From the NCBI GenBank assembly GCA_963205335.1, contig CAUJIM010000096.1, positions 1-64,000 of the forward strand: a stretch of 64,000 nt of DNA. The letters run 5' to 3'. The notes beneath the pieces are model-generated. The model saw only the letters and a list, made by a program, of their open reading frames with translations. It searched no databases and was not told the DNA's origin. Origin of the DNA: Pseudomonadota bacterium. Its GTDB lineage: Bacteria > Pseudomonadota > Gammaproteobacteria > Burkholderiales > Burkholderiaceae_C. Made by a program: the position numbers and the translations under genes. Positions 10,615-20,445 of the stretch are shown piece after piece; within the stretch, counting starts at the first letter, position 1; the number at the start of each line of letters is the position of its first letter.

Positions 10615-10970
10615 GACGAAACTCCCATGGATGCGCGCAGCGTCGGGCTGCGCAAAACGGCGTCACCGTGTTGGATGCCAGGGCGCGCCTTCGCTCCCGG
10701 AGTTTTGTGAACGGATGTGACCGCAGGAAAGGCGCGCGCCCGTGCGGCATGCGCCCTGCCACGGGCGCGCAGGGGTGCGGCAGGGGCCATCTGGCGTTTC
10801 CACAAAAACCGGAAACGCCTGTTGCAATTCAGAATCAAATAGCGATTTTCCCCATGCGGGGCAAGCGCCGGCAGCTATGGATATCGATGCGCCATGCCCA
10901 TGCGCGAAAGCGCGGCCGATGCGCCGGCCGGTAGTGCAGGCAGCGCCTCGCTGCGGCCGGTCGCGGAGGC
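10615..10970. other. 356-bp intergenic region with a perfect 11-bp inverted repeat
   Basis: No convincing gene. Arms at 10734-10744 (GCGCGCCCGTG) and 10760-10770 (CACGGGCGCGC) pair perfectly around a 15-base loop but have no T-run. The stretch 10800-10860 is AT-rich compared with its surroundings and runs into a degenerate copy of the dispersed palindromic repeat. The region must hold the promoter of the small exported protein to its left. Confidence 0.55.
10832..10882 (+). repeat. Dispersed palindromic repeat, copy B (degenerate)
   Basis: Contains CAAGCGCCGGCAGCTATGG, matching the right half of the better-preserved copy at 13831-13883. The left half has drifted and now forms a CCCC-ATGC-GGGG hairpin. 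It lies in the gene-free spacer upstream of the small exported protein. Confidence 0.6.
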
Positions 10971-11438
10971 TCAGGGCTTGATGTAGGCGTAGTGCTCGCG
11001 GTTCTGCAGCTGGCCGACCAGCACCACGCCCGAGGGGGTGAAGTCCGCGTCCATGATGAACTGGTCCTTCTTCAGGTTGCGGTTGCGCAGCGTGATCTCG
11101 CAGACCACGAAGCGCACGCCGCGCGCCTTCAGGGCGCTGACGAGGGAGGCGTAGTCGACGCCCGGGTTCTTGGCGTCCTTGGCGCCTTCCATGAGGAAGT
11201 CCACGCCGTTGGCGTGCGTCACGACCACGATCTTCGTGCCGGGAGCCACGTCCAGGTGGTTGCGCATGTTGCGCAGGCCCTTGGTGGCCTGGGCGGCGGC
11301 GTCGTCGATGTGGTAGACCACCTTGTCGGCGTCGTCCGCCTTCTCTTGCGCCAGCGCGCCGGCGGCCGCGGCGAGCATGCCGCTCGCCAGCAGGGTGCGG
11401 CGAATGGCGGATGGGCTGGGTTTCTCGGTCACGGTCAA
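10971..11438 (-). CDS. Exported DsrE/DsrF-like family protein (155 aa)
   Basis: Residues 1-30 are a signal region with paired arginines before a hydrophobic stretch (IRRTLLASGMLAAAAGALAQ), possibly Tat-dependent. The remaining 125 residues have the DsrE-like alternating fold: VVYHIDD near the start, KIVVVTHANGVDFLM in the middle, and GVRFVVCEITLRNR followed by ASG-type loop sequence. Cytoplasmic DsrE proteins handle sulfur through a conserved Cys; here the Cys in FVVCEI is the only one in the mature part. Exported relatives are usually annotated only by domain. The gene is divergent from the trp leader with about 100 bp between them, and I see no functional link to trp. Confidence 0.75.
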   Translation of the reverse strand: MTVTEKPSPSAIRRTLLASGMLAAAAGALAQEKADDADKVVYHIDDAAAQATKGLRNMRNHLDVAPGTKIVVVTHANGVDFLMEGAKDAKNPGVDYASLVSALKARGVRFVVCEITLRNRNLKKDQFIMDADFTPSGVVLVGQLQNREHYAYIKP

Positions 11439-11523
11439 GCTCCTCGGGTTGTTCGACGGCGAGAGCGTAACGCCGGATGGACTTGCCTGCAGGCGGCGTT
11501 CGGGCGGCGCCGCGCGCGACCTT

Positions 11524-11532
11524 TGCTACACT
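11524..11532 (+). promoter_or_regulatory. Extended -10 promoter element (TGCTACACT) for the trp leader and trpEGDC
   Basis: TACACT at 11527-11532 is preceded by TG one base upstream (extended -10). No good -35 is visible. The predicted transcription start is only one or two bases before the ATG at 11540, so the transcript would be leaderless or nearly so. The 14-mer CTACACTGGCGCGC here recurs exactly in front of the MurU-like gene at about 55172. Confidence 0.55.
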
Positions 11533-11539
11533 GGCGCGC

Positions 11540-11620
11540 ATGTTCATCCATCGCGCGTTCATTGCGGGTCAGAGCGACCGGGGAGCCTGGCCCTGGCGCA
11601 GACCCGTCCACGTCTTCTGA
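11540..11620 (+). CDS. trpL: trp operon leader peptide (26 aa, Trp codons 17 and 19)
   Basis: ATG at 11540 opens a 26-codon frame that ends at TGA 11618-11620, about 120 bases before trpE. It contains a Trp-Pro-Trp triplet (residues 17-19, within GAWPWRR) in an otherwise unremarkable peptide, the hallmark of trp attenuation leaders. The Pro-Trp codons CCCTGG (11591-11596) can pair with CCAGGG at 11640-11645. That pairing would exclude the GCACC/GGTGC hairpin at 11633-11648, giving the alternative structures attenuation needs. I see no classical U-run terminator, so control might act on the trpE ribosome binding site instead. No Shine-Dalgarno precedes the ATG, consistent with a leaderless mRNA. 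Confidence 0.65.
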   Translation: MFIHRAFIAGQSDRGAWPWRRPVHVF

Positions 11621-11629
11621 ACGCGACCC

Positions 11630-11651
11630 GGGGCACCACCCAGGGTGCGCC
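11630..11651 (+). promoter_or_regulatory. Candidate trp leader hairpin (alternative to pairing with the Trp codons)
   Basis: GCACC (11633-11637) pairs with GGTGC (11644-11648) around ACCCAG; outer G:C pairs add to the stem past a bulged G. Its right arm overlaps the CCAGGG segment that is complementary to the Trp codons of the leader peptide. A second stem, GGCGGC with GCCGCC (about 11702-11724), lies just upstream of the trpE ribosome binding site. Confidence 0.45.
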
Positions 11652-11742
11652 CGCAGCTTCGCCCGGCCACGCGGCAAGCACTTTCCTCACGAGATGAACC
11701 TGGCGGCTCCCTTGGGCATGCCGCCGGACCTGGGAGATCCCC

Positions 11743-13242
11743 GTGATCACTGAACTGGAATTCAAGAGCCTGGCTGGCGACGGCTACAACCGCATCCCCC
11801 TGATCGCGGAAGCCTTCGCCGACCTGGAAACCCCGCTCTCGCTCTACCTCAAGCTCGCGCGCGTGCAGGGCGACGGACGCCACAGCTTCCTGCTCGAATC
11901 GGTCGTCGGCGGCGAGCGCTTCGGCCGCTACAGCTTCATCGGCCTGCCGGCGCGCACGCTGCTGCGTGCCAGCGGCTTCGGCGCGCAGGCGCGCACCGAG
12001 GTGGTGACCGACGGGCAGGTGGTGGAGACGCACGCGGGCAACCCGCTGGATTTCATCGCCGCCTACCAGCAGCGCTTCAAGGTGGCGCTGCGCCCGGGCC
12101 TGCCGCGCTTCTGCGGCGGCCTGGCGGGCTACTTCGGCTACGACGCGGTGCGCTACATCGAGAAGAAGCTCGAACACACCTGCCCGCCGGACATGATCGG
12201 CTGCCCCGACATCCTGCTGCTGCAGTGCGAGGAGGTGGCGGTGATCGACAACCTCTCGGGCAAGCTCTACCTCATCGTCTGGGCCGACCCGGCGCAGCCC
12301 GAGGCTTACGCGCGCGGCAAGAAGCGGCTGCGCGAGCTCAAGGACCAGCTCAGGTACTCGGTGAGCGCGCCGCAGGTCAGGCCGAGCGAGAGCTACCCGG
12401 TGCAGCGCGGCTTCGCCAGGCGGGACTACCTCGCCGCGGTGGAAAAAGCCAAGGAGCTGATCGCCGCGGGCGACTTCATGCAGGTACAGGTGGGCCAGCG
12501 CGTTCACAAGCGCTATACCGAATCGCCCCTGTCGCTGTACCGCGCGCTGCGCTCGCTCAACCCGTCGCCCTACATGTATTTCTACGACTTCGGCGGCTTC
12601 CAGGTGGTGGGCTCCAGCCCCGAGATCCTGGTGCGCCAGGAGCAGGTGGAGGGCGGCACCAAGGTGACGATACGGCCGCTGGCCGGCACCCGCCCGCGCG
12701 GCGCCACGCCCGAGAAGGACAAGGCGGCCGAGCAGGAGCTGGTGAACGACCCCAAGGAGCGCGCCGAGCACGTGATGCTGATCGACCTGGCGCGCAACGA
12801 CATCGGCCGCATCGCCCGGACCGGCAGCGTGAAGGTGACCGAGGCCTTCGTCGTCGAGCGCTACAGCCACGTGATGCACATCGTGAGCAACGTCGAGGGG
12901 CTGCTGAACGAGGGCATGACGAGCATGGACGTGCTCAAGGCGACCTTCCCGGCGGGCACGCTCACCGGCGCGCCCAAGGTGCATGCGATGGAGGTCATAG
13001 ACCAGCTCGAACCGGTCAAGCGCGGGCTGTACGGCGGTGCCTGCGGCTACCTGAGCTATGCGGGCGACATGGACGTGGCGATCGCGATCCGCACCGCCAT
13101 CGTCAAGGACGGCATGCTCTACGTGCAGGCGGCCGCGGGCATCGTCGCCGATTCGGTGCCCGAGCTCGAATGGCAGGAGACCGAGGCCAAGGCGCGCGCG
13201 CTCCTGCGCGCCGCCGAACTCGTCGAGGAGGGGCTGGAATGA
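11743..13242 (+). CDS. trpE: Anthranilate synthase component I
   Basis: Converts chorismate and ammonia (from the TrpG glutaminase) to anthranilate, the first committed step of tryptophan synthesis, in the cytoplasm. The 499-residue length fits TrpE. The N-terminal feedback-inhibition segment [19 protein letters not shown] (LLES motif and Ser for Trp binding) is near residue 47. The C-terminal chorismate-binding domain has [41 protein letters not shown] and [16 protein letters not shown], as in active enzymes. The start is GTG at 11743 behind GGGAG (about 11731-11735). It is followed directly by trpG (TGA ends at 13242, ATG at 13243), so the two are translated together. The leader peptide upstream suggests Trp-dependent control. 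Confidence 0.97.
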   Translation: MITELEFKSLAGDGYNRIPLIAEAFADLETPLSLYLKLARVQGDGRHSFLLESVVGGERFGRYSFIGLPARTLLRASGFGAQARTEVVTDGQVVETHAGNPLDFIAAYQQRFKVALRPGLPRFCGGLAGYFGYDAVRYIEKKLEHTCPPDMIGCPDILLLQCEEVAVIDNLSGKLYLIVWADPAQPEAYARGKKRLRELKDQLRYSVSAPQVRPSESYPVQRGFARRDYLAAVEKAKELIAAGDFMQVQVGQRVHKRYTESPLSLYRALRSLNPSPYMYFYDFGGFQVVGSSPEILVRQEQVEGGTKVTIRPLAGTRPRGATPEKDKAAEQELVNDPKERAEHVMLIDLARNDIGRIARTGSVKVTEAFVVERYSHVMHIVSNVEGLLNEGMTSMDVLKATFPAGTLTGAPKVHAMEVIDQLEPVKRGLYGGACGYLSYAGDMDVAIAIRTAIVKDGMLYVQAAAGIVADSVPELEWQETEAKARALLRAAELVEEGLE

Positions 13243-13811
13243 ATGTCCTGATGATCGACAACTACGACAGCTTCACCTTCAACATCGTCCAGTACCTGGG
13301 CGAGCTGGGGGCCGAGGTGCAGGTGGTGCGCAACGACGAGACCACGCTGGAGGACATCGCCGCGCGCGCGCCCGACCGGCTGGTGATATCGCCCGGGCCG
13401 TGCGCCCCGGCGCAGGCCGGCATCTCGGTGGCGGCGATCCGCCACTTTGCCGGGAAGATTCCCATCCTCGGCGTCTGCCTGGGCCACCAGGCGATCGGCG
13501 AGGCCTTCGGCGGCAAGGTGGTGCGCGCGGGGCGGCAGATGCACGGCAAGACCAGCGTCATCACGACCGACGAGCAGGGCGTGTTCGCCGGGCTGCCGCG
13601 CCAGTACACCGTCAACCGCTACCACTCGCTGGCGATCGAGCGCGCGAGCCTGCCCGGGTGCCTGCAGATCAGCGCGACCAGCGAGGACGGCGAAATCCAG
13701 GGCGTGCGCCACAGGCAGCTCGCGGTGGAGGGCGTGCAGTTCCACCCCGAGAGCATCCTGACCGAGCACGGCCACGCGCTGCTGCGCAATTTCCTCGTGC
13801 AGGGCGGCTGA
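13243..13811 (+). CDS. trpG: Anthranilate synthase component II (glutamine amidotransferase)
   Basis: Class I glutamine amidotransferase subunit that releases ammonia from glutamine for TrpE. The 189-residue length is typical. [18 protein letters not shown]-type start, the oxyanion segment ISPGPCAP (residues 50-57), the nucleophile Cys80 in [15 protein letters not shown], and the His-Glu pair in [11 protein letters not shown] are all present. Burkholderiales TrpG can also serve folate synthesis as PabA; that cannot be decided here. It sits immediately after trpE with no spacer and about 80 bp before trpD, with a palindromic repeat filling that gap. Confidence 0.96.
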
Positions 13812-13830
13812 GCGCGCTGCCCGGAAAATT

Positions 13831-13883
13831 CAATCAAAACCGGCCCTGGCGCTTGTGCAGCAAGCGCTGGCAGCTATCAAAAT
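13831..13883 (+). repeat. Dispersed palindromic repeat, copy A (best preserved)
   Basis: Perfect 7-bp arms GCGCTTG (13849-13855) and CAAGCGC (13861-13867) around TGCAG, flanked by GGCC on the left and GCAGCTATCAAAAT on the right. It fills the trpG-trpD gap and ends 10 bases before the trpD ATG, so its right end makes part of the trpD translation-initiation region. I associate this repeat type with Comamonadaceae genomes. Confidence 0.8.
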
Positions 13884-13893
13884 GGAGAAAACC

Positions 13894-14928
13894 ATGAACG
13901 CCATCACCCCCCAGGAAGCGCTGCAGCGCACCATCGAGCACCGCGAGATCTTCCACGACGAGATGCTGCACCTGATGCGCATGATCATGAGCGGCGAGCT
14001 CTCGCCCCTGATGGCCGCGTCCATCATCACCGGCCTGCGCGTGAAGAAGGAGACCATCGGCGAGATCACCGCCGCCGCGCAGGTGATGCGCGAGTTCTCC
14101 AACAAGGTCCACGTGGCCGATACCACGCACCTGGTCGACGTGGTCGGCACCGGCGGCGACGGCGCCGGCACCTTCAACATCTCCACCTGCGCCACCTTCG
14201 TCGTCGCGGCAGCGGGCGGGCGGGTGAGCAAGCACGGCGGGCGCAGCGTGTCGAGCAAGTCGGGCAGCGCCGACGTGATGGAGCAGCTCGGCGTGAACAT
14301 CCAGCTCACGCCCGAGCAGATCGCGCGCTCGGTGGCCGAGACCGGCATCGGCTTCATGTTCGCGCCCAACCACCACCCGGCGATGAAGAACGTGGCGCCG
14401 GTGCGCCGCGAACTCGGCGTGCGCACCATCTTCAACATCCTCGGGCCGCTGACCAACCCGGCGGGTGCGCCCAACATCCTCATGGGCGTGTTCCACGAAG
14501 ACCTGGTCGGCATCCAGGTGCGCGCGCTGCAGCGCCTCGGGGCCGAGCACGCGCTGGTCGTCTATGGCCGCGACGGCCTCGACGAGATCAGCCTGGGCGC
14601 GGGCACGCGCGTGGGCGAGCTCAAGGACGGCGTGGTGCGCGAGTACGAGATCCACCCCGAGGACTTCGGCCTGCGCATGGCCGGCACGCGCGCGCTCAAG
14701 GTGGACACGCCCGAGGAGTCCAGGGCCATGCTGCTTTCGGTGCTGCACGGCGAGGAAGGCCCGGCGCGCGACGTGGTGTGCCTCAACGCCGGCGCGGCGC
14801 TGTACGCGGCGGGCGTGGTGCCGGACATCGCCGAAGGCCTGGCGCGCGCGCAGGCGGCGGTCGAGAGCGGTGCCGCCCGCGCCAAGCTCGAGCAGCTCGT
14901 CGCCTTCACGCAAGGCTGCGCCGCGTGA
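13894..14928 (+). CDS. trpD: Anthranilate phosphoribosyltransferase
   Basis: Transfers the phosphoribosyl group of PRPP to anthranilate (second step of Trp synthesis). The product is 344 residues, the usual size. The glycine-rich PRPP loop GTGGDG is at residues 85-90 and [15 protein letters not shown] at about 113-127 carries anthranilate-site residues. Further conserved segments are [11 protein letters not shown] and [11 protein letters not shown]. The chosen start is ATG at 13894 behind GGAG (13884-13887); the frame extends upstream to 13855, but that part is encoded by the repeat. trpC follows after 17 bp. Confidence 0.96.
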   Translation: MNAITPQEALQRTIEHREIFHDEMLHLMRMIMSGELSPLMAASIITGLRVKKETIGEITAAAQVMREFSNKVHVADTTHLVDVVGTGGDGAGTFNISTCATFVVAAAGGRVSKHGGRSVSSKSGSADVMEQLGVNIQLTPEQIARSVAETGIGFMFAPNHHPAMKNVAPVRRELGVRTIFNILGPLTNPAGAPNILMGVFHEDLVGIQVRALQRLGAEHALVVYGRDGLDEISLGAGTRVGELKDGVVREYEIHPEDFGLRMAGTRALKVDTPEESRAMLLSVLHGEEGPARDVVCLNAGAALYAAGVVPDIAEGLARAQAAVESGAARAKLEQLVAFTQGCAA

Positions 14929-14945
14929 GCGCGAAGGAGGCCGCG

Positions 14946-15746
14946 GTGTCCGACATCCTGGAAAAGATCTGCGCCGTCAAGCGCGAGGAAGTGGTCGCGG
15001 CGCAAAACCGCGTGCCGCTGGCCGCGATGCGCGCCGACGCCGAAAGCCGCGTGCTCACGCGCGACTTCGTGGGCAGCCTGCGCGCCAGGGTCGCTGCCGG
15101 CCAGGCGGCGGTGATCGCCGAGATCAAGAAGGCCAGCCCGAGCAAGGGCGTGATCCGCGAAGACTTCGTGCCGGCCGACATCGCGCAGAGCTACGCCGAG
15201 GGCGACGGCAAGGTCAGCGCCGCCTGCCTGTCGGTGCTGACCGACCGGCAGTTCTTCCAGGGCCAGCCCGACTACCTCAAGCAGGCGCGCGCCTCGTGCC
15301 CGCTGCCGGTGCTGCGCAAGGACTTCATGGTCGACCCGTACCAGATCTGGGAGTCGCGCGCCATGGGCGCGGATTGCGTGCTGCTGATCGCCGCGTGCCT
15401 GGACGATGCCCGCATGGCCGAGATGGAGGCGATCGCGCAGAGCCTGGACATGGCGGTGCTGGTCGAGGTGCACGACGCGCCCGAACTCGAGCGCGCGCTG
15501 CGCCTGAAGACGCCGCTCGTCGGCATCAACAACCGCAACCTGCGCAGCTTCGAGGTGAGCCTGCAGACCACGCTCGACCTGCGCCGCCAGGTGCCCGCCG
15601 ACCGTCTGCTGGTGACCGAGTCGGGCATCGCCACGCCGGCGGACGTGGCATTGCTGCGCGGCGCCGGCGTGCACGCCTTCCTCGTGGGCGAGGCCTTCAT
15701 GCGGGCGAGCGAGCCGGGGCAGGCGCTGGCGCGGCTGTTCGGCTGA
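14946..15746 (+). CDS. trpC: Indole-3-glycerol phosphate synthase
   Basis: Closes the indole ring from carboxyphenylamino-deoxyribulose phosphate (fourth step of Trp synthesis). This is a 266-residue single-domain TIM barrel, not fused to Trp[14 protein letters not shown] (residues 58-70, catalytic Lys), [34 protein letters not shown] and VTESGI are all in order. The start is GTG at 14946 with GGAGG five bases upstream; an in-frame GTG at 14925 overlapping the trpD stop is a less likely alternative. trpF, trpB and trpA are not in the window. It converges with queA, leaving 7 bp between the two stops. Confidence 0.95.
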   Translation: MSDILEKICAVKREEVVAAQNRVPLAAMRADAESRVLTRDFVGSLRARVAAGQAAVIAEIKKASPSKGVIREDFVPADIAQSYAEGDGKVSAACLSVLTDRQFFQGQPDYLKQARASCPLPVLRKDFMVDPYQIWESRAMGADCVLLIAACLDDARMAEMEAIAQSLDMAVLVEVHDAPELERALRLKTPLVGINNRNLRSFEVSLQTTLDLRRQVPADRLLVTESGIATPADVALLRGAGVHAFLVGEAFMRASEPGQALARLFG

Positions 15747-15753
15747 AGCGCCG

Positions 15754-16851
15754 TCACGCGGTGGCGCGCCGCAGCAGCATCGCGTCGCCGTAGCTGAAGA
15801 AGCGGTAGCGCTCCTGCACCGCGTGGCGGTACAGCCGCATGATGTGCTCGTGCCCGGCGAAGGCGCTCACCAGCATCATCAGGGTGCTCCTGGGCAGGTG
15901 GAAGTTGGTGACGAGCAGGTCGACCACGCGGAAGTCGAAGCCCGGCGTGATGAAGATGTCGGTCTCGCCGCTCGTCTGGCCGCCGCGCGCCCACGATTCG
16001 AGCGTGCGCACCGTGGTGGTGCCGATGGCCAGCACGCGGCCGCCGCGCGCGCGGCAGCGCTCGATCGCCTCGATGGTCTCGGGCGGTATCTGGTACCACT
16101 CGCTGTGCATGTGGTGTTCGGCGATGTTCTCGGTCTTGACGGGCTGGAACGTGCCCGCGCCGACGTGCAGCGTGACGCGCGCCTGCGCGACGCCGCGTGC
16201 CGTCAGGGCGGCGAGCACCGCGGCGTCGAAATGCAGCGCCGCGGTGGGCGCGGCCACCGCGCCGGGGGTGTGGGCGAAGACCGTCTGGTAGCGCTCGTTG
16301 TCTTCGGCTTCGTCGGGGTCGTGGCCGCCCTCCTGGTGGCGCGCGATGTAGGGCGGCAGCGGCAGGTGGCCGTGGCGCTGCATCAGCTCCCACGGCGTCT
16401 CGCCTGCCGGGCCGCGCAGCGCGAGGCGGAACAGCGCGCCGTGCTCGTCCGGCCAGCGCGCCGCGAGCCGGGCGTCGAAGCCGCCGCGCCCGAGGCCGCC
16501 GGCGATGTGCAGCACCGCGCCGGGCGCGGGCTTCTTGCTGACCTTCATGTGGGCGAGGACTTCGCCGCCGTCGAGCACGCGCTCGATCAGGAGCTCCACG
16601 CGGCCGCCGCTGGCCTTCTCGCCGAACAGCCGCGCCTTGACGACGCGGGTGTCGTTGAACACCATCAGGTCGCCCGCCTCGAGCAGGCCGGGCAGGTCGC
16701 GGAAGGTCCGGTCGTGCGCCGGCCACGAGCGGCCGTCGAGCAGGCGCGAGCCGCTCCTCTCGGGCGCCGGGTGTTGGGCGATGAGTTGCGGGGGCAGCGC
16801 GAAATCGAAGTCGGCCAGCGTGAAGGCGTGCGGTGCAGTCAAGGGGAGCAT
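15754..16851 (-). CDS. queA: S-adenosylmethionine:tRNA ribosyltransferase-isomerase
   Basis: Transfers and isomerises the ribosyl part of SAM onto 7-aminomethyl-deazaguanine in tRNA, forming epoxyqueuosine. The product is 365 residues. Family segments are present in order: [20 protein letters not shown] near the N-terminus, [35 protein letters not shown] (about residue 220), [24 protein letters not shown], and [17 protein letters not shown] near the C-terminus. The start is ATG at 16851 behind CTCCCC-type complement (GGGGAG reads on plus; on minus the upstream is poor in Shine-Dalgarno). It converges with trpC; the HD-GYP gene lies 53 bp upstream in the same direction. tgt, its usual partner, is not in view. 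Confidence 0.95.
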   Translation of the reverse strand: MLPLTAPHAFTLADFDFALPPQLIAQHPAPERSGSRLLDGRSWPAHDRTFRDLPGLLEAGDLMVFNDTRVVKARLFGEKASGGRVELLIERVLDGGEVLAHMKVSKKPAPGAVLHIAGGLGRGGFDARLAARWPDEHGALFRLALRGPAGETPWELMQRHGHLPLPPYIARHQEGGHDPDEAEDNERYQTVFAHTPGAVAAPTAALHFDAAVLAALTARGVAQARVTLHVGAGTFQPVKTENIAEHHMHSEWYQIPPETIEAIERCRARGGRVLAIGTTTVRTLESWARGGQTSGETDIFITPGFDFRVVDLLVTNFHLPRSTLMMLVSAFAGHEHIMRLYRHAVQERYRFFSYGDAMLLRRATA

Positions 16852-16904
16852 GGGCGTGGTCCGCGGGCCGGGCGGCCCGCGCGGTGCGCATTGTCGCGCG
16901 CCGG

Positions 16905-18155
16905 TTACCGCCCGGTGGGTGTCTGGCCCGACCAGAGCTGGTCCAGGTCGGGGAATTTCCACTGCGCCGGGTCTGCGCGCGCGACGACGGCGTCGGTGCA
17001 TCCGGGGGCGGAGAGGTCCACCACCACGGGGGCGAGGCGCGCGTCCGACGCGAGCGCGTAGAACACCTTGACCTGGGGCGCGAGCAGCGTGCCCGGCGAC
17101 TGCGCGACCACCACGCCGATGCGCTGCGAGCGCAGGCGCACCAGTGAGCCGACCGGGTAGATGCCGAGGCTGCGCACGAAGGCCTGGAAAACCCGGTTGT
17201 CGAAGTGCGAGGGGGTCCACTCGGCCATGCGCTGCAGCGCGGCGGACGGGTCCCACCCGTCCTTGTAGGGGCGGTTGGAGGTGACCGCGTCGTACACGTC
17301 GCAGACCGCGTTCATGCGGGCCAGCAGGCCGATGTCTTCGCCGCGCTGGTGGTCCGGGTAGCCGGTGCCGTCCATTTTTTCGTGGTGGTGCAGGCAGGCG
17401 TCGAGTACCTCCGGCGCGAGCCCGCTGCCGAACAGCATGGTGTGGCCGACCAGCGGGTGGCCGCGCATGATTTCGAACTCCTCCTCGGTCAGCCTGCCCG
17501 GCTTGTTCAGGATGGCCTGCGAGATCTTGGCCTTGCCCAGGTCGTGCAGCAGTCCGGCCAGGCCGGCCATGCGGGTGGTGTCCGCATCGAGCCGCAGCTG
17601 GCGCGCCAGCGCGACCATCAGCGCCGCGACGGCGACCGAGTGCATGTAGGTGTATTCGTTGGCGGTCTTCAGGCGCGCCAGGCTGATCAGCGCGTGCGGG
17701 CTGCGGTCGATCGAGCCGGAAATCTGCTGCACCACCGCGCCCGCGTGCGCGATGTCGATCGCGCGGCCCATGCGCGCCTCGCGGAACATGGCCACGACCG
17801 CCTGCTTGGCGCTGGCGCAGATGCCGCTGGCACGCTGCATCTCGTCGGTCGCGTCGGCCTCTTGCGCGGCGGGGCCGAGCTCGAGCTCCGGCTCGGCCGC
17901 CAGCTGCGCCAGATCGCTGTCGATCTGGGCATTCACCTGCTCGCGCGAATGGGCGGTCGTGTCCGGCGCCACGTCCAGCCCCTTGCTGGTGTCGATCCAG
18001 ACTTCCTTGATGTCGGTGGCGCGGATGCGCGCGAGATCCTGCGCGCTGCGGATCAGGAACTGGCTGCGCCAGAACGGGTGCTCCATCCACGAACCACAGA
18101 ATTCGTGGATGAACATCCCGCGCGTCAGGTGGTGCACATGAATGCGTTTGAGCAT
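16905..18155 (-). CDS. HD-GYP domain cyclic-di-GMP phosphodiesterase (DUF3391 N-terminus)
   Basis: Predicted to hydrolyse cyclic-di-GMP, lowering this second messenger and so favouring motility over biofilm. The product is 416 residues. The N-terminal about 130 residues match the DUF3391 region that often precedes HD-GYP ([13 protein letters not shown], then PFWRSQFLI). The catalytic domain has [19 protein letters not shown] (HD-x-GK), [24 protein letters not shown] (GYP motif intact), and [17 protein letters not shown]. The metal-binding His and Asp residues are therefore present. There is no membrane segment, so it is probably cytosolic. The gene diverges from recG with a 60-bp gap. Confidence 0.93.
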   Translation of the reverse strand: MLKRIHVHHLTRGMFIHEFCGSWMEHPFWRSQFLIRSAQDLARIRATDIKEVWIDTSKGLDVAPDTTAHSREQVNAQIDSDLAQLAAEPELELGPAAQEADATDEMQRASGICASAKQAVVAMFREARMGRAIDIAHAGAVVQQISGSIDRSPHALISLARLKTANEYTYMHSVAVAALMVALARQLRLDADTTRMAGLAGLLHDLGKAKISQAILNKPGRLTEEEFEIMRGHPLVGHTMLFGSGLAPEVLDACLHHHEKMDGTGYPDHQRGEDIGLLARMNAVCDVYDAVTSNRPYKDGWDPSAALQRMAEWTPSHFDNRVFQAFVRSLGIYPVGSLVRLRSQRIGVVVAQSPGTLLAPQVKVFYALASDARLAPVVVDLSAPGCTDAVVARADPAQWKFPDLDQLWSGQTPTGR

Positions 18156-18203
18156 GGTGGCGGCGAGCGGCCCGCCGGGTGGCGGGGCCGGGCCCGCACA
18201 TGG

Positions 18204-18209
18204 TAGCCT
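18204..18209 (+). promoter_or_regulatory. Candidate -10 (TAGCCT) close to the recG start
   Basis: TGGTAGCCT (extended -10 form) ends six bases before the recG GTG at 18216, a spacing that would give a leaderless or nearly leaderless mRNA. No clear -35 is visible. Confidence 0.35.
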
Positions 18210-18215
18210 GTTTGC

Positions 18216-20375
18216 GTGTCTGAACGCATCCGAGCACCGGCCGCCGCCCCTGCAAGCCGCCAGGAGGCCGGCCCGCCTGCCGCGCGCAGCCCGGCGCAGC
18301 GTGCGCTCGCCAAGCTGGGCCTGGTGCGCGACATCGACCTGGCGCTGCACCTGCCGCTGCGCTACGAGGACGAGACGCGCATCACGCCGATCGGCAGCGC
18401 CCGCGAGGGCGAGGTGGCGCAGATCGAGGGCGTGGTGGTAGCCAGCGAGGTGCAGCCGCGCCCGCGCCGCCAGCTGGTGGTGGTGCTCGACGACGGCAGC
18501 GGCCGCTGCGAGCTGCGGTTCTTCAGCTTCTACCCTTCGCAGCAGAAGGCCATGGCGGTGGGCGAGCGCCTGCGCGCGCGCGGCGAGGTGCGCGGCGGTT
18601 TCTGGGGGCGGCAGATGGTGCACCCGGCGTTTCACCGGGCCGACGGCCCCTTGCCCGCCGCCCTCACGCCGGTGTACCCGACGGCGGCGCAGTTGCCGCA
18701 GGCCTATCTGCGCCGCGCGGTGGCAAGCGCGCTGGCGCGTGTGCAGCTGCCCGAAACGCTGTCGCCCGGCCTGCCGCCGCCACCGCTGCAAAATCATGGT
18801 CAAGACGGGCTAAAACCCTTGTGGAGCCTGCGCGAAGCGCTTCTGTTTTTGCACCATCCGGCGCCCGACGTGGCATTGGCGACGCTGGAGGACCGCAGCC
18901 ACCCGGCGTGGCAGCGCCTGAAGGCCGAGGAGCTGCTGGCGCAGCAGCTCTCGCAGTGCACGGCGCGGGCGCAGCGCGCGCGCCTGCGCGCGCCCGTGCT
19001 GCGCACCGAGGGCGGGCCCGGGACGCTGCATGCGCGGCTGCTGGCGGCGCTGCCGTTCGCGCTGACCGCCGCGCAGCGGCGCGTCGAGGACGAGATCGCG
19101 CGCGACCTGGCGCTGGCGCGCCCGATGCACCGGCTGCTGCAGGGCGATGTGGGCGCGGGCAAGACGGTGGTGGCGGCGCTGGCGGCGGCGCGCTGCATCG
19201 ACGCGGGCTGGCAGTGCGCGCTGATGGCGCCGACCGAGATCCTCGCCAGCCAGCACTTCGCCAAGCTGGTGCAGTGGCTGCAGCCGCTGCTGGCAGGGCG
19301 CGGCCAGAGCGTCGCCTGGCTCGTCGGCGGGCAGAAGAAGAAGGAGCGGGCCGGGATGCTCGAGCGCGTCGCCAGCGGCGAGGCGGCGCTGGTCGTCGGC
19401 ACGCACGCGGTGATCCAGCAGCAGGTGCAGTTTGCCCGGCTGGGCCTGGCGGTGATCGACGAGCAGCACCGCTTCGGGGTGGCGCAGCGCCTGGCACTGC
19501 GGCAAAAGCGCACCGCTGGCGCGGCGGCGCCCGGCGCCTTCGAGCCGCACCTGCTGATGATGACCGCCACGCCCATCCCGCGCACGCTGGCGATGAGTTA
19601 CTACGCCGATCTGGACGTCTCCACCATAGACGAGCTGCCGCCCGGGCGCACGCCCGTCGTCACGCGCCTGCTGGCCGACAGCCGCCGCGGCGAGGTGATC
19701 GAGCGCCTGGCGCACCAGGTGGCCGGCGGCCGGCAGGTCTACTGGGTGTGTCCGCTGATCGAGGAGAGCGAGGCGCTGGACCTGTCGAACGCCACCGCGA
19801 CGCACGCCGAGCTGGCCGGCGCGCTGCCGGGCGTCGAGGTCGGCCTGCTGCACTCGCGCATGCCGGCGGCCGAGAAGCACGCCGTGATGGAGCGCTTCAC
19901 GCAGGGGCGGATCGGCGTGCTGGTCTCGACCACCGTGATCGAGGTCGGCGTGGACGTGCCCAACGCCAGCCTGATGGTGATAGAGCACGCCGAGCGCTTC
20001 GGCCTGTCGCAGCTGCACCAGCTGCGCGGGCGCGTGGGGCGCGGCGTGGCGGCCTCGGCCTGCGTGCTGCTGTATTCGACCGGCGACAGCGGCCACCTCG
20101 GCGCGAGCGCGCGCGAGCGCCTCAAGGCGATGGTCGAGACCAGCGACGGTTTCGAGATCGCGCGGCGCGACCTGGACATCCGCGGCCCCGGCGAGTTCCT
20201 GGGCGCGCGCCAGTCGGGCGACGCGATGCTGCGCTTCGCCGACCTGGCCGCCGACGGCGCGCTGCTCGACTGGGCGCGCGCGGTGGCGCCGCCGATGCTG
20301 CGCGAGCATCCCGCGCTCGCCAGGGCGCACGTCGAACGCTGGCTGGGCGGAAAGTCCGATTTCCTCAAGGCATGA
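18216..20375 (+). CDS. recG: ATP-dependent DNA helicase RecG
   Basis: Branch-migration helicase that remodels stalled forks and Holliday junctions. The product is 719 residues, slightly longer than the about 693 of E. coli. The N-terminal wedge/OB domain covers roughly residues 25-185. The SF2 helicase core has [11 protein letters not shown] (Walker A), [17 protein letters not shown] (DEQH box), [24 protein letters not shown] and [11 protein letters not shown]. Residues about 191-212 are encoded by lower-GC DNA matching a dispersed palindromic repeat. The QNHGQDGLK part there looks additional to the family, while the following [14 protein letters not shown] is native core. The start is GTG at 18216. 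Confidence 0.95.
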   Translation: MSERIRAPAAAPASRQEAGPPAARSPAQRALAKLGLVRDIDLALHLPLRYEDETRITPIGSAREGEVAQIEGVVVASEVQPRPRRQLVVVLDDGSGRCELRFFSFYPSQQKAMAVGERLRARGEVRGGFWGRQMVHPAFHRADGPLPAALTPVYPTAAQLPQAYLRRAVASALARVQLPETLSPGLPPPPLQNHGQDGLKPLWSLREALLFLHHPAPDVALATLEDRSHPAWQRLKAEELLAQQLSQCTARAQRARLRAPVLRTEGGPGTLHARLLAALPFALTAAQRRVEDEIARDLALARPMHRLLQGDVGAGKTVVAALAAARCIDAGWQCALMAPTEILASQHFAKLVQWLQPLLAGRGQSVAWLVGGQKKKERAGMLERVASGEAALVVGTHAVIQQQVQFARLGLAVIDEQHRFGVAQRLALRQKRTAGAAAPGAFEPHLLMMTATPIPRTLAMSYYADLDVSTIDELPPGRTPVVTRLLADSRRGEVIERLAHQVAGGRQVYWVCPLIEESEALDLSNATATHAELAGALPGVEVGLLHSRMPAAEKHAVMERFTQGRIGVLVSTTVIEVGVDVPNASLMVIEHAERFGLSQLHQLRGRVGRGVAASACVLLYSTGDSGHLGASARERLKAMVETSDGFEIARRDLDIRGPGEFLGARQSGDAMLRFADLAADGALLDWARAVAPPMLREHPALARAHVERWLGGKSDFLKA
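18788..18852 (+). repeat. Dispersed palindromic repeat, copy F, inside recG
   Basis: Reads CAAAATCATGG ... GGGCTAAAACCCTTGTGGAG ... GCGCGAAGCGCTTCTGTTTTTG. It aligns with the reverse complement of copy E (61868-61921) over most of its length, including the CTGTTTTTG end. The stretch is visibly poorer in GC than the surrounding recG sequence and stays in frame (residues 191-212). Confidence 0.5.
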
Positions 20376-20445
20376 ACAGGCTCTGAGGCCGGCGCCGCCC
20401 GCGGCGAGCGGAGGGCGGTTCGTTTTGAGGCAAGATGCGGGTGCC

